Source of the DNA: a virus
DNA length: 64,000 nucleotides
Virus record (IMG/VR): IMGVR_UViG_3300042869_001172
Location: 113,649 to 177,648 of that record
Direction: 5' to 3' (one strand)
Translations under genes and position numbers: made by a program
Part shown: piece after piece, positions 44,084 through 52,733 of the stretch
Layout: every line of letters begins with the position of its first letter
Numbering within the stretch: position 1 is the first letter of the stretch
Notes under the pieces: generated by a model
Databases searched by the model: none
What the model was told of the DNA's origin: nothing
The model's input: only the letters and a program-made list of their open reading frames with translations

Positions 44084-44846
44084 AATTGATTGTAGTCGTA
44101 TTTGTGATGATTATTTGTTAGGTTTGTCCTATAATTTATTATCAGAAAAATATAATATTTGTACTTGGAGTATTGGTAATGTTTTAAGAAAAAATAATAT
44201 TAAAAGTCGAATCCGTAAACATAGTTGTAATGAAAATTATTTTGAAAAAATAAATAGTAATGAGAAGGCGTATTGGTTAGGTTTGTTATTTGCGGACGGG
44301 TGTGTTAGAAAACGAAAACAATTTAATGGGAAACACAAACAAGGTGGAATTGTTGGGATATCATTAAAAAATGGGGATGAATATTTGTTAGAGAAATTAA
44401 TTATTGACTTGGAGTCAACATATAAACTCACTAAACAAATTAAAGATGAATTTTTAAGTTATAAGTTAGAAGTTAATAGCTCAAAAATGACCGATGATTT
44501 GATTAATTTAGGTTGTGTCCCAAATAAAAGTTTAGTATTATTACCCCCTAATTTAACTGATGATTTTATCCCTCATTTTATTAGAGGTTATTTTGACGGT
44601 GACGGGTCTATTGGTAGATACAATGGAAGACTTAAATTTAGTTTATTGGGGACAAATGATTTGTTAAGTTGGATTTTAAATTTTTTTAAAAATAAAGGAA
44701 TGAAAACAACCCCCAAAATTAGTAAAAATAAAAATATCCATTCAATTCAAGTAAATTCAAAATCGGATATTGAACTAATTCAAAATATTTTATATACTTC
44801 ATCTAATGATTATTACCTAAAAAGAAAAAAAGAAAAATTTAAATAA
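44067..44846 (+). CDS. LAGLIDADG homing endonuclease
   Basis: A 259-residue protein. An N-terminal helix-turn-helix-like part (residues 1-50) precedes two LAGLIDADG motifs: W-L-G-L-L-F-A-D-G-C near residues 70-79 and I-R-G-Y-F-D-G-D-G-S near 173-182. The acidic residue in each binds the catalytic metal. Two motifs in one chain indicate a monomeric enzyme that cuts a long target. It ends 1 nt before the Dam-type gene, so the cassette looks inserted between dnaJ-region genes and this methyltransferase. Confidence 0.8.
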   Translation: MRKLTEIDCSRICDDYLLGLSYNLLSEKYNICTWSIGNVLRKNNIKSRIRKHSCNENYFEKINSNEKAYWLGLLFADGCVRKRKQFNGKHKQGGIVGISLKNGDEYLLEKLIIDLESTYKLTKQIKDEFLSYKLEVNSSKMTDDLINLGCVPNKSLVLLPPNLTDDFIPHFIRGYFDGDGSIGRYNGRLKFSLLGTNDLLSWILNFFKNKGMKTTPKISKNKNIHSIQVNSKSDIELIQNILYTSSNDYYLKRKKEKFK

Positions 44847-44847
44847 T

Positions 44848-45699
44848 ATGTGTGTATCTTATGTCGGGGGTAAATCTAAAATCGCCCCACAATTAATAAT
44901 CCCAAATATTCCAAAAGATATTGAAATATTTGTTGAACCTTTTAGTGGTCAATTTTGGACATTTTTTAAAATGAAATTAGAAGATTATCCAAATCTTAAA
45001 ACAGTAGTTTATAATGATTTTAATCCATTAAATTATAATATGTATCAATGTTTACAAAACCATCAAAGATTGTTAGAAGAATGTGAAAAACTAATAGTTC
45101 AAGAAAAAGATGTATTCCCAACAAATCCAATCTGTGAGGAGACGTTTATTAGGTTTCAGTCTGAAATATTTGATGAAAATTTTAAAGTACATCCTTACGA
45201 TTACGTTGTTGCTGCAAAATATGTTTATGTTTTAACCCAAGTATTTTCAGGTGCTAACCCATCTAAATCAAAATTTATTGATTTAAAAGGTAAGTATCAC
45301 TCAAAATTTACTTCATTTAAAAACAAATTAAAAAAACCGGAATGGCAAAAAATGTTTGAAAGAATTACTTTTGTGGAAAATATGGATTTTCAGGAAGTGA
45401 TTAAAAAATATGATGGTCCAACAACTTATTTTTATGTTGACCCACCCTACCACATCGTAGGGGAAGGTAGTTATTATTCAAATCACGATTTTGGAAGACA
45501 AGACCATGTAAGATTAGCAAATTGTCTAAAAGGTGTCCAAGGTAAGTTCTCACTATCATATTATGACTTTCCCCAACTACATGAGTGGTTTCCTGAAGAT
45601 GAATTTAGATGGGAGAGAAAAGAATTTTCTAAAGCCGCTGGGGCAAAAAAAGGCCAAAGTCAAACTAAAGGTGAAGAACTTTTAATTATGAATTATTAA
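44848..45699 (+). CDS. D12-class (Dam-type) N6-adenine DNA methyltransferase
   Basis: A 283-residue protein. Motif I is Y-V-G-G-K-S-K near residues 5-11 followed by F-V-E-P-F-S-G near 29-35. The catalytic motif IV is D-P-P-Y near residue 199-202. That order is typical of Dam/D12-class enzymes, which methylate adenine within a short target (GATC in Dam). The target here is not readable. Probably protects phage DNA from host restriction. It overlaps no gene and precedes a promoter pair at 45719-45765. Confidence 0.8.
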   Translation: MCVSYVGGKSKIAPQLIIPNIPKDIEIFVEPFSGQFWTFFKMKLEDYPNLKTVVYNDFNPLNYNMYQCLQNHQRLLEECEKLIVQEKDVFPTNPICEETFIRFQSEIFDENFKVHPYDYVVAAKYVYVLTQVFSGANPSKSKFIDLKGKYHSKFTSFKNKLKKPEWQKMFERITFVENMDFQEVIKKYDGPTTYFYVDPPYHIVGEGSYYSNHDFGRQDHVRLANCLKGVQGKFSLSYYDFPQLHEWFPEDEFRWERKEFSKAAGAKKGQSQTKGEELLIMNY

Positions 45700-45718
45700 A
45701 AAAAAAAAGAAGTAAACG

Positions 45719-45749
45719 ATTGTAGGTAATAAATTATTGATTATATTTG
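45719..45749 (+). promoter_or_regulatory. host-type promoter
   Basis: ATTG at 45719-45722, 19-nt spacer, then TATATTTG at 45742-45749. The next gene also has a late-type box, so it may be expressed in both phases. Confidence 0.55.
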
Positions 45750-45758
45750 CATTCGATA

Positions 45759-45765
45759 TATTTAT
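45759..45765 (+). promoter_or_regulatory. late-type promoter box TATTTAT
   Basis: TATTTATAA lies 17 nt before the ATG at 45783. Confidence 0.55.
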
Positions 45766-45782
45766 AATTAAATTAAAATAAC

Positions 45783-47111
45783 ATGAAATTCACACCGATA
45801 TTAAAGTCAATTATTTTAGAACAATCAAAAAAAACAAGATTTGAAATACTATATGACGCCCTTACTCAACCTTCACTTGATAAGCAAGGTAAAAAACAAA
45901 AACCAAAATTAACAAAAAAAGAATTAAACGATTTAGTTTTAGCTGACCCAACAACAAGATTAAATGATGTTGAGTTGGATAGTATGTCTAAAGAAGATTT
46001 TAATAAAATCAAGGCGGGTAAATATGTCGAATGGTTAATTAGACAATATTTGACTCTTAAAACTGAAAGACAACCGGGAGAAAACGGATATGACCGTGAA
46101 CTTGCAAACGTGAGAGAAACTTTCATGGAAGACCTTTATAAAGTTACGGATGACTTGAAGAAATTTGAAAGATTTAAAAATAGAATCCAAGGGGAGAAAG
46201 ATATTAATAAATTAACTGTGGACCAATTATATGATGCGGTTAAAGATTTTGATTTAACATTAGCGTCAACAACTAAGTCGGAGAGAAAGTCTGCGGATGT
46301 TCATCCTGGGTCTAAGTTAGTCTACGATGGGTCTGATTGGAGAGTTATTGAAATTGAAGATAAAGGACCGGTAGGTAAAGAGGCAGCTTGTTTCTATGGA
46401 GGTAATAACGTAGAAACTAGGTGGTGTACCTCAACTCCGGGAACTGACCAATGGTTTAATAGATATATTAAAGATGGTCCATTATATGTTATTTATAATC
46501 CTAATGATACTGACATCTCAACAACAACAGGTTTACCTAAAAATAGATATCAGTTTCACTTTCCATCAAATCAGTTTATGGATAAGGATGACCGTCAACA
46601 AGATTTAGTTCAGTTATTGACTGGTCCTATGTCTGAATTGAAAGACTTCTTCAAACCCGAGTTCGCTAAAGGGCTTACAGTCGGTGGTGAGAAATTAGTT
46701 ATTGATAGTTTCACTCACGGTGCTGTTGGTAAATTCATCGCACTTTATGGATTAGAAGATTTAATTGGTAATTTACCTGCAACTTTGAAAGAATTCCAAA
46801 TCCAAAATAAAGATGCTAATAATAATATTGTTATCACTATTCCCGAAGATATTGGAAGATTTAAAGATTTAAATATGATTATGTTGGATAATTGTGTTGA
46901 TAGTATTCCGGATTCTGTTTGTAACTTACCAAAACTTAAGTTTTTAGCTTTGATTAATAATAAACAACTTAAATCAATTCCTGAATGTGTTTCAAACTTA
47001 CCAGCATTATTATTCCTTAACTTGAAAGGTAGTCCAAATGTTGATGTACCTCAAGCTATTAGAGAAAAAGGAACCGACATGGGCGGTGGTATGTGGGATT
47101 TACAAGACTAA
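45783..47111 (+). CDS. T-R-W-C-T-S family protein with leucine-rich repeat tail
   Basis: A 442-residue protein. The N-terminus (M-K-F-T-P-I-L-K-S-I-I-L-E-Q-S-K) resembles a capsid-targeting peptide. The core at residues about 175-275 shares the family motif (E-T-R-W-C-T-S near 213-219, F-N-R-Y, L-Y-V-I-Y) with proteins at 24253 and 53043. The C-terminus, from about residue 340, is a leucine-rich repeat array (I-P-E-D-I-G-R-F-K-D-L, then L-P-K-L-K-F-L). It is preceded by a host-type promoter and a late-type box. I infer a packaged effector that may bind a host protein by its LRR. Not established. Confidence 0.6.
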   Translation: MKFTPILKSIILEQSKKTRFEILYDALTQPSLDKQGKKQKPKLTKKELNDLVLADPTTRLNDVELDSMSKEDFNKIKAGKYVEWLIRQYLTLKTERQPGENGYDRELANVRETFMEDLYKVTDDLKKFERFKNRIQGEKDINKLTVDQLYDAVKDFDLTLASTTKSERKSADVHPGSKLVYDGSDWRVIEIEDKGPVGKEAACFYGGNNVETRWCTSTPGTDQWFNRYIKDGPLYVIYNPNDTDISTTTGLPKNRYQFHFPSNQFMDKDDRQQDLVQLLTGPMSELKDFFKPEFAKGLTVGGEKLVIDSFTHGAVGKFIALYGLEDLIGNLPATLKEFQIQNKDANNNIVITIPEDIGRFKDLNMIMLDNCVDSIPDSVCNLPKLKFLALINNKQLKSIPECVSNLPALLFLNLKGSPNVDVPQAIREKGTDMGGGMWDLQD

Positions 47112-47124
47112 TTAAGAAAAAAAT

Positions 47125-47472
47125 ATGAATGTAGATATTGAAGTATATTTAAGTGGATTAATTAAATTCTTTAAGGATAATCCAAAGGATTTACTCAGTT
47201 TAGTTCCTAAAGATAAAGAAAGTGATTTTTACTCTATGTTGAGAAAATTCTCATGTGACAATCATGATAAAGGACACGACTATGTTTTAACCCGGAATCA
47301 AATACTTGAAATATGTGTCCAGTTAAGTGATTCGAAAAATATTTTAGTTTTTCCTAAATTAATTGATGAGAATGAGTTGGATGAATTAAAGTTAATACTT
47401 GATAAAGAACTCAATGATGAAAATTATGAAGAGGCTGCGAAAATTAGGGATAAAATAAAAGAAATATCATAA
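47125..47472 (+). CDS. small protein with UVR-like helical C-terminus
   Basis: A 115-residue protein (M-N-V-D-I-E-V-Y-L). The C-terminal 35 residues (L-K-L-I-L-D-K-E-L-N-D-E-N-Y-E-E-A-A-K-I) resemble the UVR interaction motif of UvrB and UvrC. That motif mediates protein contacts. The N-terminal half is a helical domain of unknown type. It is followed by a terminator. Confidence 0.55.
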   Translation: MNVDIEVYLSGLIKFFKDNPKDLLSLVPKDKESDFYSMLRKFSCDNHDKGHDYVLTRNQILEICVQLSDSKNILVFPKLIDENELDELKLILDKELNDENYEEAAKIRDKIKEIS

Positions 47473-47477
47473 AATAA

Positions 47478-47515
47478 TAAAAAAAAAGGAGAACAAATTT
47501 GTTCTCCTTTTTTAT
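47478..47515 (+). terminator. intrinsic terminator overlapping the next promoter
   Basis: GGAGAAC and GTTCTCC form a stem, with A-run before and T-run after. The -33 TTTG of the promoter at 47498 lies in the hairpin. Confidence 0.75.
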
Positions 47516-47530
47516 TTTTTACTATCTTTG
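47498..47530 (+). promoter_or_regulatory. host-type promoter, near-leaderless
   Basis: TTTG at 47498-47501, 21-nt spacer, then TATCTTTG at 47523-47530. The ATG at 47536 follows the -7 box by 5 nt, so the transcript would start at or near the start codon. Confidence 0.6.
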
Positions 47531-47535
47531 CTCTT

Positions 47536-49227
47536 ATGAAACAAGAGATAATAAAATTTCAGCATGAAGAGTACCATACTATTATTCATAAGAGTTCAAA
47601 CCCTATTGATTATAAGGAACCTCGAACAATTCCTACCGATATTTGGTTGGATGAGGATGATTTATTTGGTTGCAATAATAAACCTGAAGAAAAACCGGAT
47701 TCAAGATATTCGGCCAAGAAACCATTATATATTGTAGACAAAATTAATAACGATGAACAAGTCTATGTTGAAAATTACGGTAATCCAATTTGCACTGTTA
47801 GGAAGGATTATGTTATGGTTGTTATTGAAAGGGATGAGGATAAGATTGCGATGAAGTTATTTTATGGAGGTAAAGTAAGAACCAAAGGGACCAAATACTT
47901 TAAAGTTAATAAAAATGTTGAATATATTACCGTTAATGTAAAGACTGGTGATGTGTATAGTGGATACTTGAAAGGATTCCAAAAGAAGAGAAATTATAGT
48001 AAAAAAATTCGTCGAAATTATTTTATGGAATCTTCGTTGGATTGGATGAAAAGTAAAATACGGAACTATTTAAATTTATATAAAATTGAAAACTCGACCA
48101 GTATTGCAACTGACCTTGTCAATAGATTTATAGATGAAATAGATAAAAACCGATATGAAGATTTGACTATTGATGATAGACTATTCAAATTTTATTTGGA
48201 TAAGAGAGGTATTAAATATCCTAATAATTTTGGGTCTTATATGAATCATTTAATTGGACCATCAATTAGAAAAAAATTAAAAAAGAACGGGGGTAAACTA
48301 GTTGACGCCTTCATGGATGAATTTAAATTACAAGGTAAAGTTTTAAAAAAATCATTACATGAATGTAAAAGATTAAATCTTGAAACATATAATTACGCTA
48401 AAGATATGTTTGGTGATGATAGATTAAATCAAGACCCCGGAGTAATAGTTTCATTACTAGAAACAACTAATCATGTTAATAACCAACAATCGGGAACCTC
48501 ATTAAAAGAACTAATGATGAATAGTGAGTTGGATAAATACTATAAGGCGTTTAAAGAAGTATTTGTAAATTTAAATATGGACACTTATACTTTGGCAGAC
48601 CATGTTAGAATGTATTTGGAATTACGAAGATATGGTTTGGATGTAAAATGGATGACAGATGGAACAGATAGAGATGCTTTCCATAATGAACATCTTGATT
48701 GGACGGATAAACTATCTCATTATAAAAATGGTACTTATACTAGAATTTATCCGGAAATACTCCATAAGTTATTAACTGAAAAGATTGGAGATTGTGTACC
48801 AGTATTATTAACGACATCTGAAGAATATAATGAAGAAAGTTTAACACAATCAAATTGTGTTAAAGGATATGTGGGAAGACCCGAATCAATTATTGTTTCA
48901 TTAAGAAATGGTGATGAGCGTGCGACTATCGAATACCAAGTTAAATTAATTGATGAAAAAATTACAATTAATCGAGTTCAATCTTTAGGTAAGCGTAATC
49001 AAACCTTAACTACTGATTGGGATGATGTTATGTTGAGTTTAGATAAAATAATGTTATCATTCATTAAAGATAAAAATTTTGAATTGGTTAAGGTTATTAA
49101 AGAAAATGGTATGGGGATGAAGATTAGTTCTGATTCTAAATGGGTGTTGACTAGTTGGGGGTCAACTCAATTAGAATGGGAAAATCCAAGAATATCTAAT
49201 AATGATAGTTTTTTATGGTTTATTTAA
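47536..49227 (+). CDS. PcfJ-like protein
   Basis: A 563-residue protein. The N-terminal half is a mixed domain with basic stretches (R-N-Y-S-K-K-I-R-R-N). The C-terminal part near residues 430-500 has N-C-V-K-G-Y, G-R-P-E-S-I-I-V-S-L-R-N-G, T-I-E-Y and R-V-Q-S-L-G-K-R-N. This order (H/N-C-V-x-x-Y ... S-L-R ... T-x-E ... Q-x-x-G-x-x-N) matches the PcfJ-like family found on mobile elements. Function of the family is not established; a Cys-centred active site is suggested. It resembles the G-T-x-W-C-T group in motif order. Confidence 0.6.
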   Translation: MKQEIIKFQHEEYHTIIHKSSNPIDYKEPRTIPTDIWLDEDDLFGCNNKPEEKPDSRYSAKKPLYIVDKINNDEQVYVENYGNPICTVRKDYVMVVIERDEDKIAMKLFYGGKVRTKGTKYFKVNKNVEYITVNVKTGDVYSGYLKGFQKKRNYSKKIRRNYFMESSLDWMKSKIRNYLNLYKIENSTSIATDLVNRFIDEIDKNRYEDLTIDDRLFKFYLDKRGIKYPNNFGSYMNHLIGPSIRKKLKKNGGKLVDAFMDEFKLQGKVLKKSLHECKRLNLETYNYAKDMFGDDRLNQDPGVIVSLLETTNHVNNQQSGTSLKELMMNSELDKYYKAFKEVFVNLNMDTYTLADHVRMYLELRRYGLDVKWMTDGTDRDAFHNEHLDWTDKLSHYKNGTYTRIYPEILHKLLTEKIGDCVPVLLTTSEEYNEESLTQSNCVKGYVGRPESIIVSLRNGDERATIEYQVKLIDEKITINRVQSLGKRNQTLTTDWDDVMLSLDKIMLSFIKDKNFELVKVIKENGMGMKISSDSKWVLTSWGSTQLEWENPRISNNDSFLWFI

Positions 49228-49232
49228 TTGAT

Positions 49233-49556
49233 ATGAAGAAGTCGAATTACATTGAAAGAATTGAGGTAGATGAAGGAAATAATTTTTCAGTCATGAATTT
49301 ACCGTGTGCTAATATTGAGTTTGAAAAATTTATTGATGGTAAATTTGAATTAGTTCATAGTATTTCAGATATTGGACAAAATTTTAAAATCACCTTCAAA
49401 GAGAAACTTTATAAAACAAAACAAGAATTTTATTTATATTTAATAATAACTGAGAATGACAGTATTCAAAGTGTAGTCTATTATAAACAGAAACAATTAG
49501 ACGAACTTAGATTAATCGTCGGACAAATTTTAAAACAAACAAATTTATGGAAATGA
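49233..49556 (+). CDS. hypothetical protein
   Basis: A 107-residue protein. ATG 49233 (M-K-K-S-N-Y-I-E-R) is chosen as it falls just after the previous stop. An earlier ATG at 49215 would overlap. All-beta N-terminal half, helical end. No family. Confidence 0.45.
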   Translation: MKKSNYIERIEVDEGNNFSVMNLPCANIEFEKFIDGKFELVHSISDIGQNFKITFKEKLYKTKQEFYLYLIITENDSIQSVVYYKQKQLDELRLIVGQILKQTNLWK

Positions 49557-49576
49557 TTTTTTGGGTTACTTGGTGA

Positions 49577-49583
49577 TATTTAT
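49577..49583 (+). promoter_or_regulatory. late-type promoter box TATTTAT
   Basis: TGATATTTATAA context, 14 nt before the ATG at 49598. This precedes a GIY-YIG homing nuclease, as in T4, where such genes have late promoters. Confidence 0.55.
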
Positions 49584-49597
49584 AATAAAAGACACCA

Positions 49598-50266
49598 ATG
49601 AGCGTAGAAAAAGGGAGAATATATAAAATAACAAATAAAGAAAATGGTTTAATTTATATAGGTTGTACTATATCGTCATTAGATAAAAGGTTTAAGGAAC
49701 ATTTATCAAGATGTTTTACCTCAAATTATAAATCAAAGTTATATAACTCAATGAAAAAATATGGTCAAGAAAATTTTACCATAGAATTGATTGAAGAATG
49801 TGATTTTAATTTTATTTACGAAACAGAAAAAAAATATATAGACCAATATAATTCATATAATAATGGGTTAAACGCTACAATAGGTGGTGAAGGTTGTTTA
49901 GGGTATGTTCACTCTCCGGAAATGAGGGTTAAAATATCTGAGGCAGTTAAAAATGGTAATTCTCATAAAGGTAAAACATATGAGGAACTATATGGTGATA
50001 AAGCAGATGAACAACGAGAAAAACGACGATTATCAGTTAAAAAAGGTTGGGTGTCAATTTCTGATGATGAAAAAGAAAAACGAGTTAATAAAGGAAAAGA
50101 AACTAAACAAAAAAACTCTAAGTATGGTGTTGAATTAGTTAAAGAGATTAAACAAAAAATAAATGAAGGGTTAAAAGTTAAGCAATTAAAAGAACTTTAC
50201 CCTCAAGTCAGAGAAAATTTTTTCTATGAATTAAAAAATGGTAGAAGTTGGTCTAATATAAATTAA
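49598..50266 (+). CDS. GIY-YIG homing endonuclease
   Basis: A 222-residue protein. GIY-YIG catalytic domain at residues about 5-90: the first motif is G-R-I-Y-K-I then L-I-Y-I-G near 18-22, a catalytic Arg in L-D-K-R-F-K near 30, and a Glu in Y-E-T-E-K near 74. The rest has NUMOD-like DNA-binding stretches (H-S-P-E-M-R-V-K-I-S-E-A-V-K-N-G) and a basic C-terminus. It is a free-standing seg-like homing nuclease, placed between 49233 and the thioredoxin gene. Confidence 0.8.
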   Translation: MSVEKGRIYKITNKENGLIYIGCTISSLDKRFKEHLSRCFTSNYKSKLYNSMKKYGQENFTIELIEECDFNFIYETEKKYIDQYNSYNNGLNATIGGEGCLGYVHSPEMRVKISEAVKNGNSHKGKTYEELYGDKADEQREKRRLSVKKGWVSISDDEKEKRVNKGKETKQKNSKYGVELVKEIKQKINEGLKVKQLKELYPQVRENFFYELKNGRSWSNIN

Positions 50267-50270
50267 AACT

Positions 50271-50591
50271 ATGGAAATTACACAAGAAGAATTAAAACAA
50301 AAAATTAAAAATGGGGATAAACTTATTATTGACTTTTGGGCAAAATTTTGCGGACCGTGCAAAGTTATGAAACCGGCTTTTGATAAAGTATCTGAGGAAC
50401 TAAGAGAAGGTAACTCGGAAGTTCAGTTATATACCTTAGATGTGGAAGAGAATCGAGATTTAGCAGTAGAATTAGGTGTTAGAGCCGTACCAACATTAAA
50501 ATCTTTTTCAAACGGGAAAGAAGTCTATTCTCAACCGGGAATGAAAATGGAATCTCAAATTAAACAATTAGTTGAAGATTTGTTGAATTAA
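50271..50591 (+). CDS. thioredoxin
   Basis: A 106-residue thioredoxin, the usual length. The active site W-A-K-F-C-G-P-C has cysteines at 27 and 30, in the normal position after the second strand. The cis-Pro lies in V-P-T-L near residue 76-79. It could serve as electron donor for a ribonucleotide reductase, although none is in the window. Adjacent to a glutaredoxin gene (2-nt gap), so the pair is co-expressed. Confidence 0.85.
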   Translation: MEITQEELKQKIKNGDKLIIDFWAKFCGPCKVMKPAFDKVSEELREGNSEVQLYTLDVEENRDLAVELGVRAVPTLKSFSNGKEVYSQPGMKMESQIKQLVEDLLN

Positions 50592-50593
50592 TC

Positions 50594-50893
50594 ATGAAAG
50601 ATTTAAATGTTATAGTCTACACAATGAAGGGATGTCCTTTCTGTGTAGATTTCAAAAAAATACTAACCAAGGAAGGTATAGAATTTTTTGACCGGGATAT
50701 TGATAAATACAAAGATGAGTATGATACTTTCACTCAAATAACAGAAAATGATATGATTCCAGCCTTACTGATTATTGAGGGGGATGATACCAACTACGAA
50801 TCGTTCTTGTATACTCCGGAGAGAAACTATAACGAATTAACTGAAGCGGTTGATATTATTAATCAACATAGAAAGAAAATTGGTATAATTTAA
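50594..50893 (+). CDS. glutaredoxin-like protein
   Basis: A 99-residue protein with the active site C-P-F-C at residues 14-17 after a Y-T-M-K-G-C turn, the Grx/NrdH form. A later P-A-L-L-I near residue 56-60 fits the cis-Pro region, although the T-V-P motif is not canonical. Probable redox partner of the thioredoxin gene next door. Overlaps the minus-strand gene tail to tail by 4 nt. Confidence 0.7.
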   Translation: MKDLNVIVYTMKGCPFCVDFKKILTKEGIEFFDRDIDKYKDEYDTFTQITENDMIPALLIIEGDDTNYESFLYTPERNYNELTEAVDIINQHRKKIGII

Positions 50894-51651
50894 AGTATTA
50901 CTAAATTTTTATTAATTTTTTTAATAAAATCATAATCATCAAGTGGATTGAGTAGTTCAAAGCTCCAATCCACTTTTTTTATTTCTTTTTCTAACCAAGC
51001 CATATCAAAATCAAACACATCAAGTATTGATGAGGTTAGAGTTTTATCTAATGAAGGTATGTATGTATCGGTTTTCTTTACTGAAAATATTGGTTCACCA
51101 TCTTCAGTTTTATTTTTAGACATATTGAAAATAAGGGTGTTTACGGGATAGTTTGGTGGAATACTATAAAAGATATGTTTACCATAATAATAATGTAACC
51201 TGCCTTGTCCTAATGAATAACCATGAGGAAACTCAGAAACGGAAACCATCTCATCATCAGTTATTTCTGTAATGATATGATTATAGTCGTATGATGACTT
51301 TTTATTTTGATATGATTCTATTTGAAAATGACTATAAGAACAATTAGAAGTGTCGTGATAAACAAATTCAAAATCAATGGGTTTGGACATTTTGACTTCA
51401 TATTCAATTAAGTCTACAGTATGTGAAAGTTTGACTTTACCGATAAGGTCTTCATATTTTTTGAGGAATTCCTCTAATATTATTGGTAAATCCAATACTT
51501 GGTTATAACTTGTTTTCCCTTTAATTACGAAGAAATTTTTACAATCAACTACTTTGATTATTGTCTCTTCATTATGTGGTATTTTTGATATTATGAAATC
51601 GGCAAATAAATTGGTAATTAATATTCTACTACCTATATTTTTTAAAACCAT
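50890..51651 (-). CDS. hypothetical protein
   Basis: A 253-residue protein starting M-V-L-K-N-I-G-S-R. Mixed alpha/beta with a long strand-rich middle. An imperfect box (CATTTAT) lies 11 nt upstream on its strand. No recognised family. Confidence 0.5.
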   Translation of the reverse strand: MVLKNIGSRILITNLFADFIISKIPHNEETIIKVVDCKNFFVIKGKTSYNQVLDLPIILEEFLKKYEDLIGKVKLSHTVDLIEYEVKMSKPIDFEFVYHDTSNCSYSHFQIESYQNKKSSYDYNHIITEITDDEMVSVSEFPHGYSLGQGRLHYYYGKHIFYSIPPNYPVNTLIFNMSKNKTEDGEPIFSVKKTDTYIPSLDKTLTSSILDVFDFDMAWLEKEIKKVDWSFELLNPLDDYDFIKKINKNLVIL

Positions 51652-51715
51652 GTTAAATTATGATAAATGTTTAATGTTTTGGGAATTATAAACAATTCTA
51701 AAAAATAAAGAAATA

Positions 51716-51748
51716 GAAAAGGGATTCGTTTTGAATCCCTTTTTTTTA
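51716..51748 (-). terminator. intrinsic terminator of the minus-strand gene at 51746
   Basis: GGGATTC and GAATCCC around GTTTT; on the minus strand it ends the gene whose stop is at 51746. The A/T runs on both sides make it potentially bidirectional. Confidence 0.7.
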
Positions 51749-52729
51749 TATGTAATCACCAAATATTTCGTTGATGTTCTTTTTTATCTCAGTCCAACTT
51801 GGATAGTCAGGAGCCCAATAAGATAAACAATCACCATTATCATCAAGAATATTAATAAAGTCTCCAAAATATTCTAAAGTTTGACTACTTCCTTTACTAT
51901 TATATAAATAATCTTCGATTGGAGTGTAAAAATCCCTAATAGGCATCTCAAGTACTTCAATCTGAGTGTCTTTTTTATATGGATGTTGTTGATATTCGTA
52001 TTTACGGTTTTCAACATCAAATAAATTATCAAGTTTATCCCATACTCCTTTATACACATCGGATTCATAAGCACTGTTATATGCATTTGAATGGATTGAA
52101 GTTAATTCGCTATCTAAATCGGGTAAATCGTGGTCTAATAAATAACCCATTGTCTCTGAGTCATTAACAACTGATGCAACATTTTCCATATTAATGGTCG
52201 CATAATCGGTATTTTGTTGAGATGAAATATCCTGAAGTAAATCAGTTTGAACATCTATTTCAATACCGTCCAAATTTGTAACAATATAATTGTATAAATG
52301 TTTTAAATTTTCTTCATTGAGTTCTTCAATAACATCTCTATAAACATCATCGGTCGTGTCCCAATATCTATCAAAATCAGATTCACCTGAAAGAATTTCA
52401 CCAATTGTGTCTTGACTAATATCATTTCTACCACCGTCACAAAAAAGTTTTTTTAAGTCAGTTGAATCTCTCAAGATTAAAACAGGTGGTTTACCTTCTT
52501 CAAATCTAACATCACTAATTTGTCTTGCAACCTCTTCTCTAAATTTCTCAGTGTTAGTTTCTGATAAATAAAGAAGGTAATCATTTTTCATATAATTGTT
52601 TTCCAAATTAAGTTCGTCTAAGCGACCTCTTTTATCCATTATTTTAAAAAATGTTTCGGAGTCATTAAAATATTTCTCAATATCTAAATCACCATCATTG
52701 TATAATTCTATTATTTCATCTATATCCAT
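51746..52729 (-). CDS. hypothetical acidic protein
   Basis: A 327-residue acidic protein starting M-D-I-D-E-I-I-E-L-Y. The N-terminus is an acidic helix. The rest has no motif I know. On its strand an ATATTTAT box lies 4 nt before the start. Followed by a terminator. Confidence 0.5.
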   Translation of the reverse strand: MDIDEIIELYNDGDLDIEKYFNDSETFFKIMDKRGRLDELNLENNYMKNDYLLYLSETNTEKFREEVARQISDVRFEEGKPPVLILRDSTDLKKLFCDGGRNDISQDTIGEILSGESDFDRYWDTTDDVYRDVIEELNEENLKHLYNYIVTNLDGIEIDVQTDLLQDISSQQNTDYATINMENVASVVNDSETMGYLLDHDLPDLDSELTSIHSNAYNSAYESDVYKGVWDKLDNLFDVENRKYEYQQHPYKKDTQIEVLEMPIRDFYTPIEDYLYNSKGSSQTLEYFGDFINILDDNGDCLSYWAPDYPSWTEIKKNINEIFGDYI

Positions 52730-52733
52730 ATCT

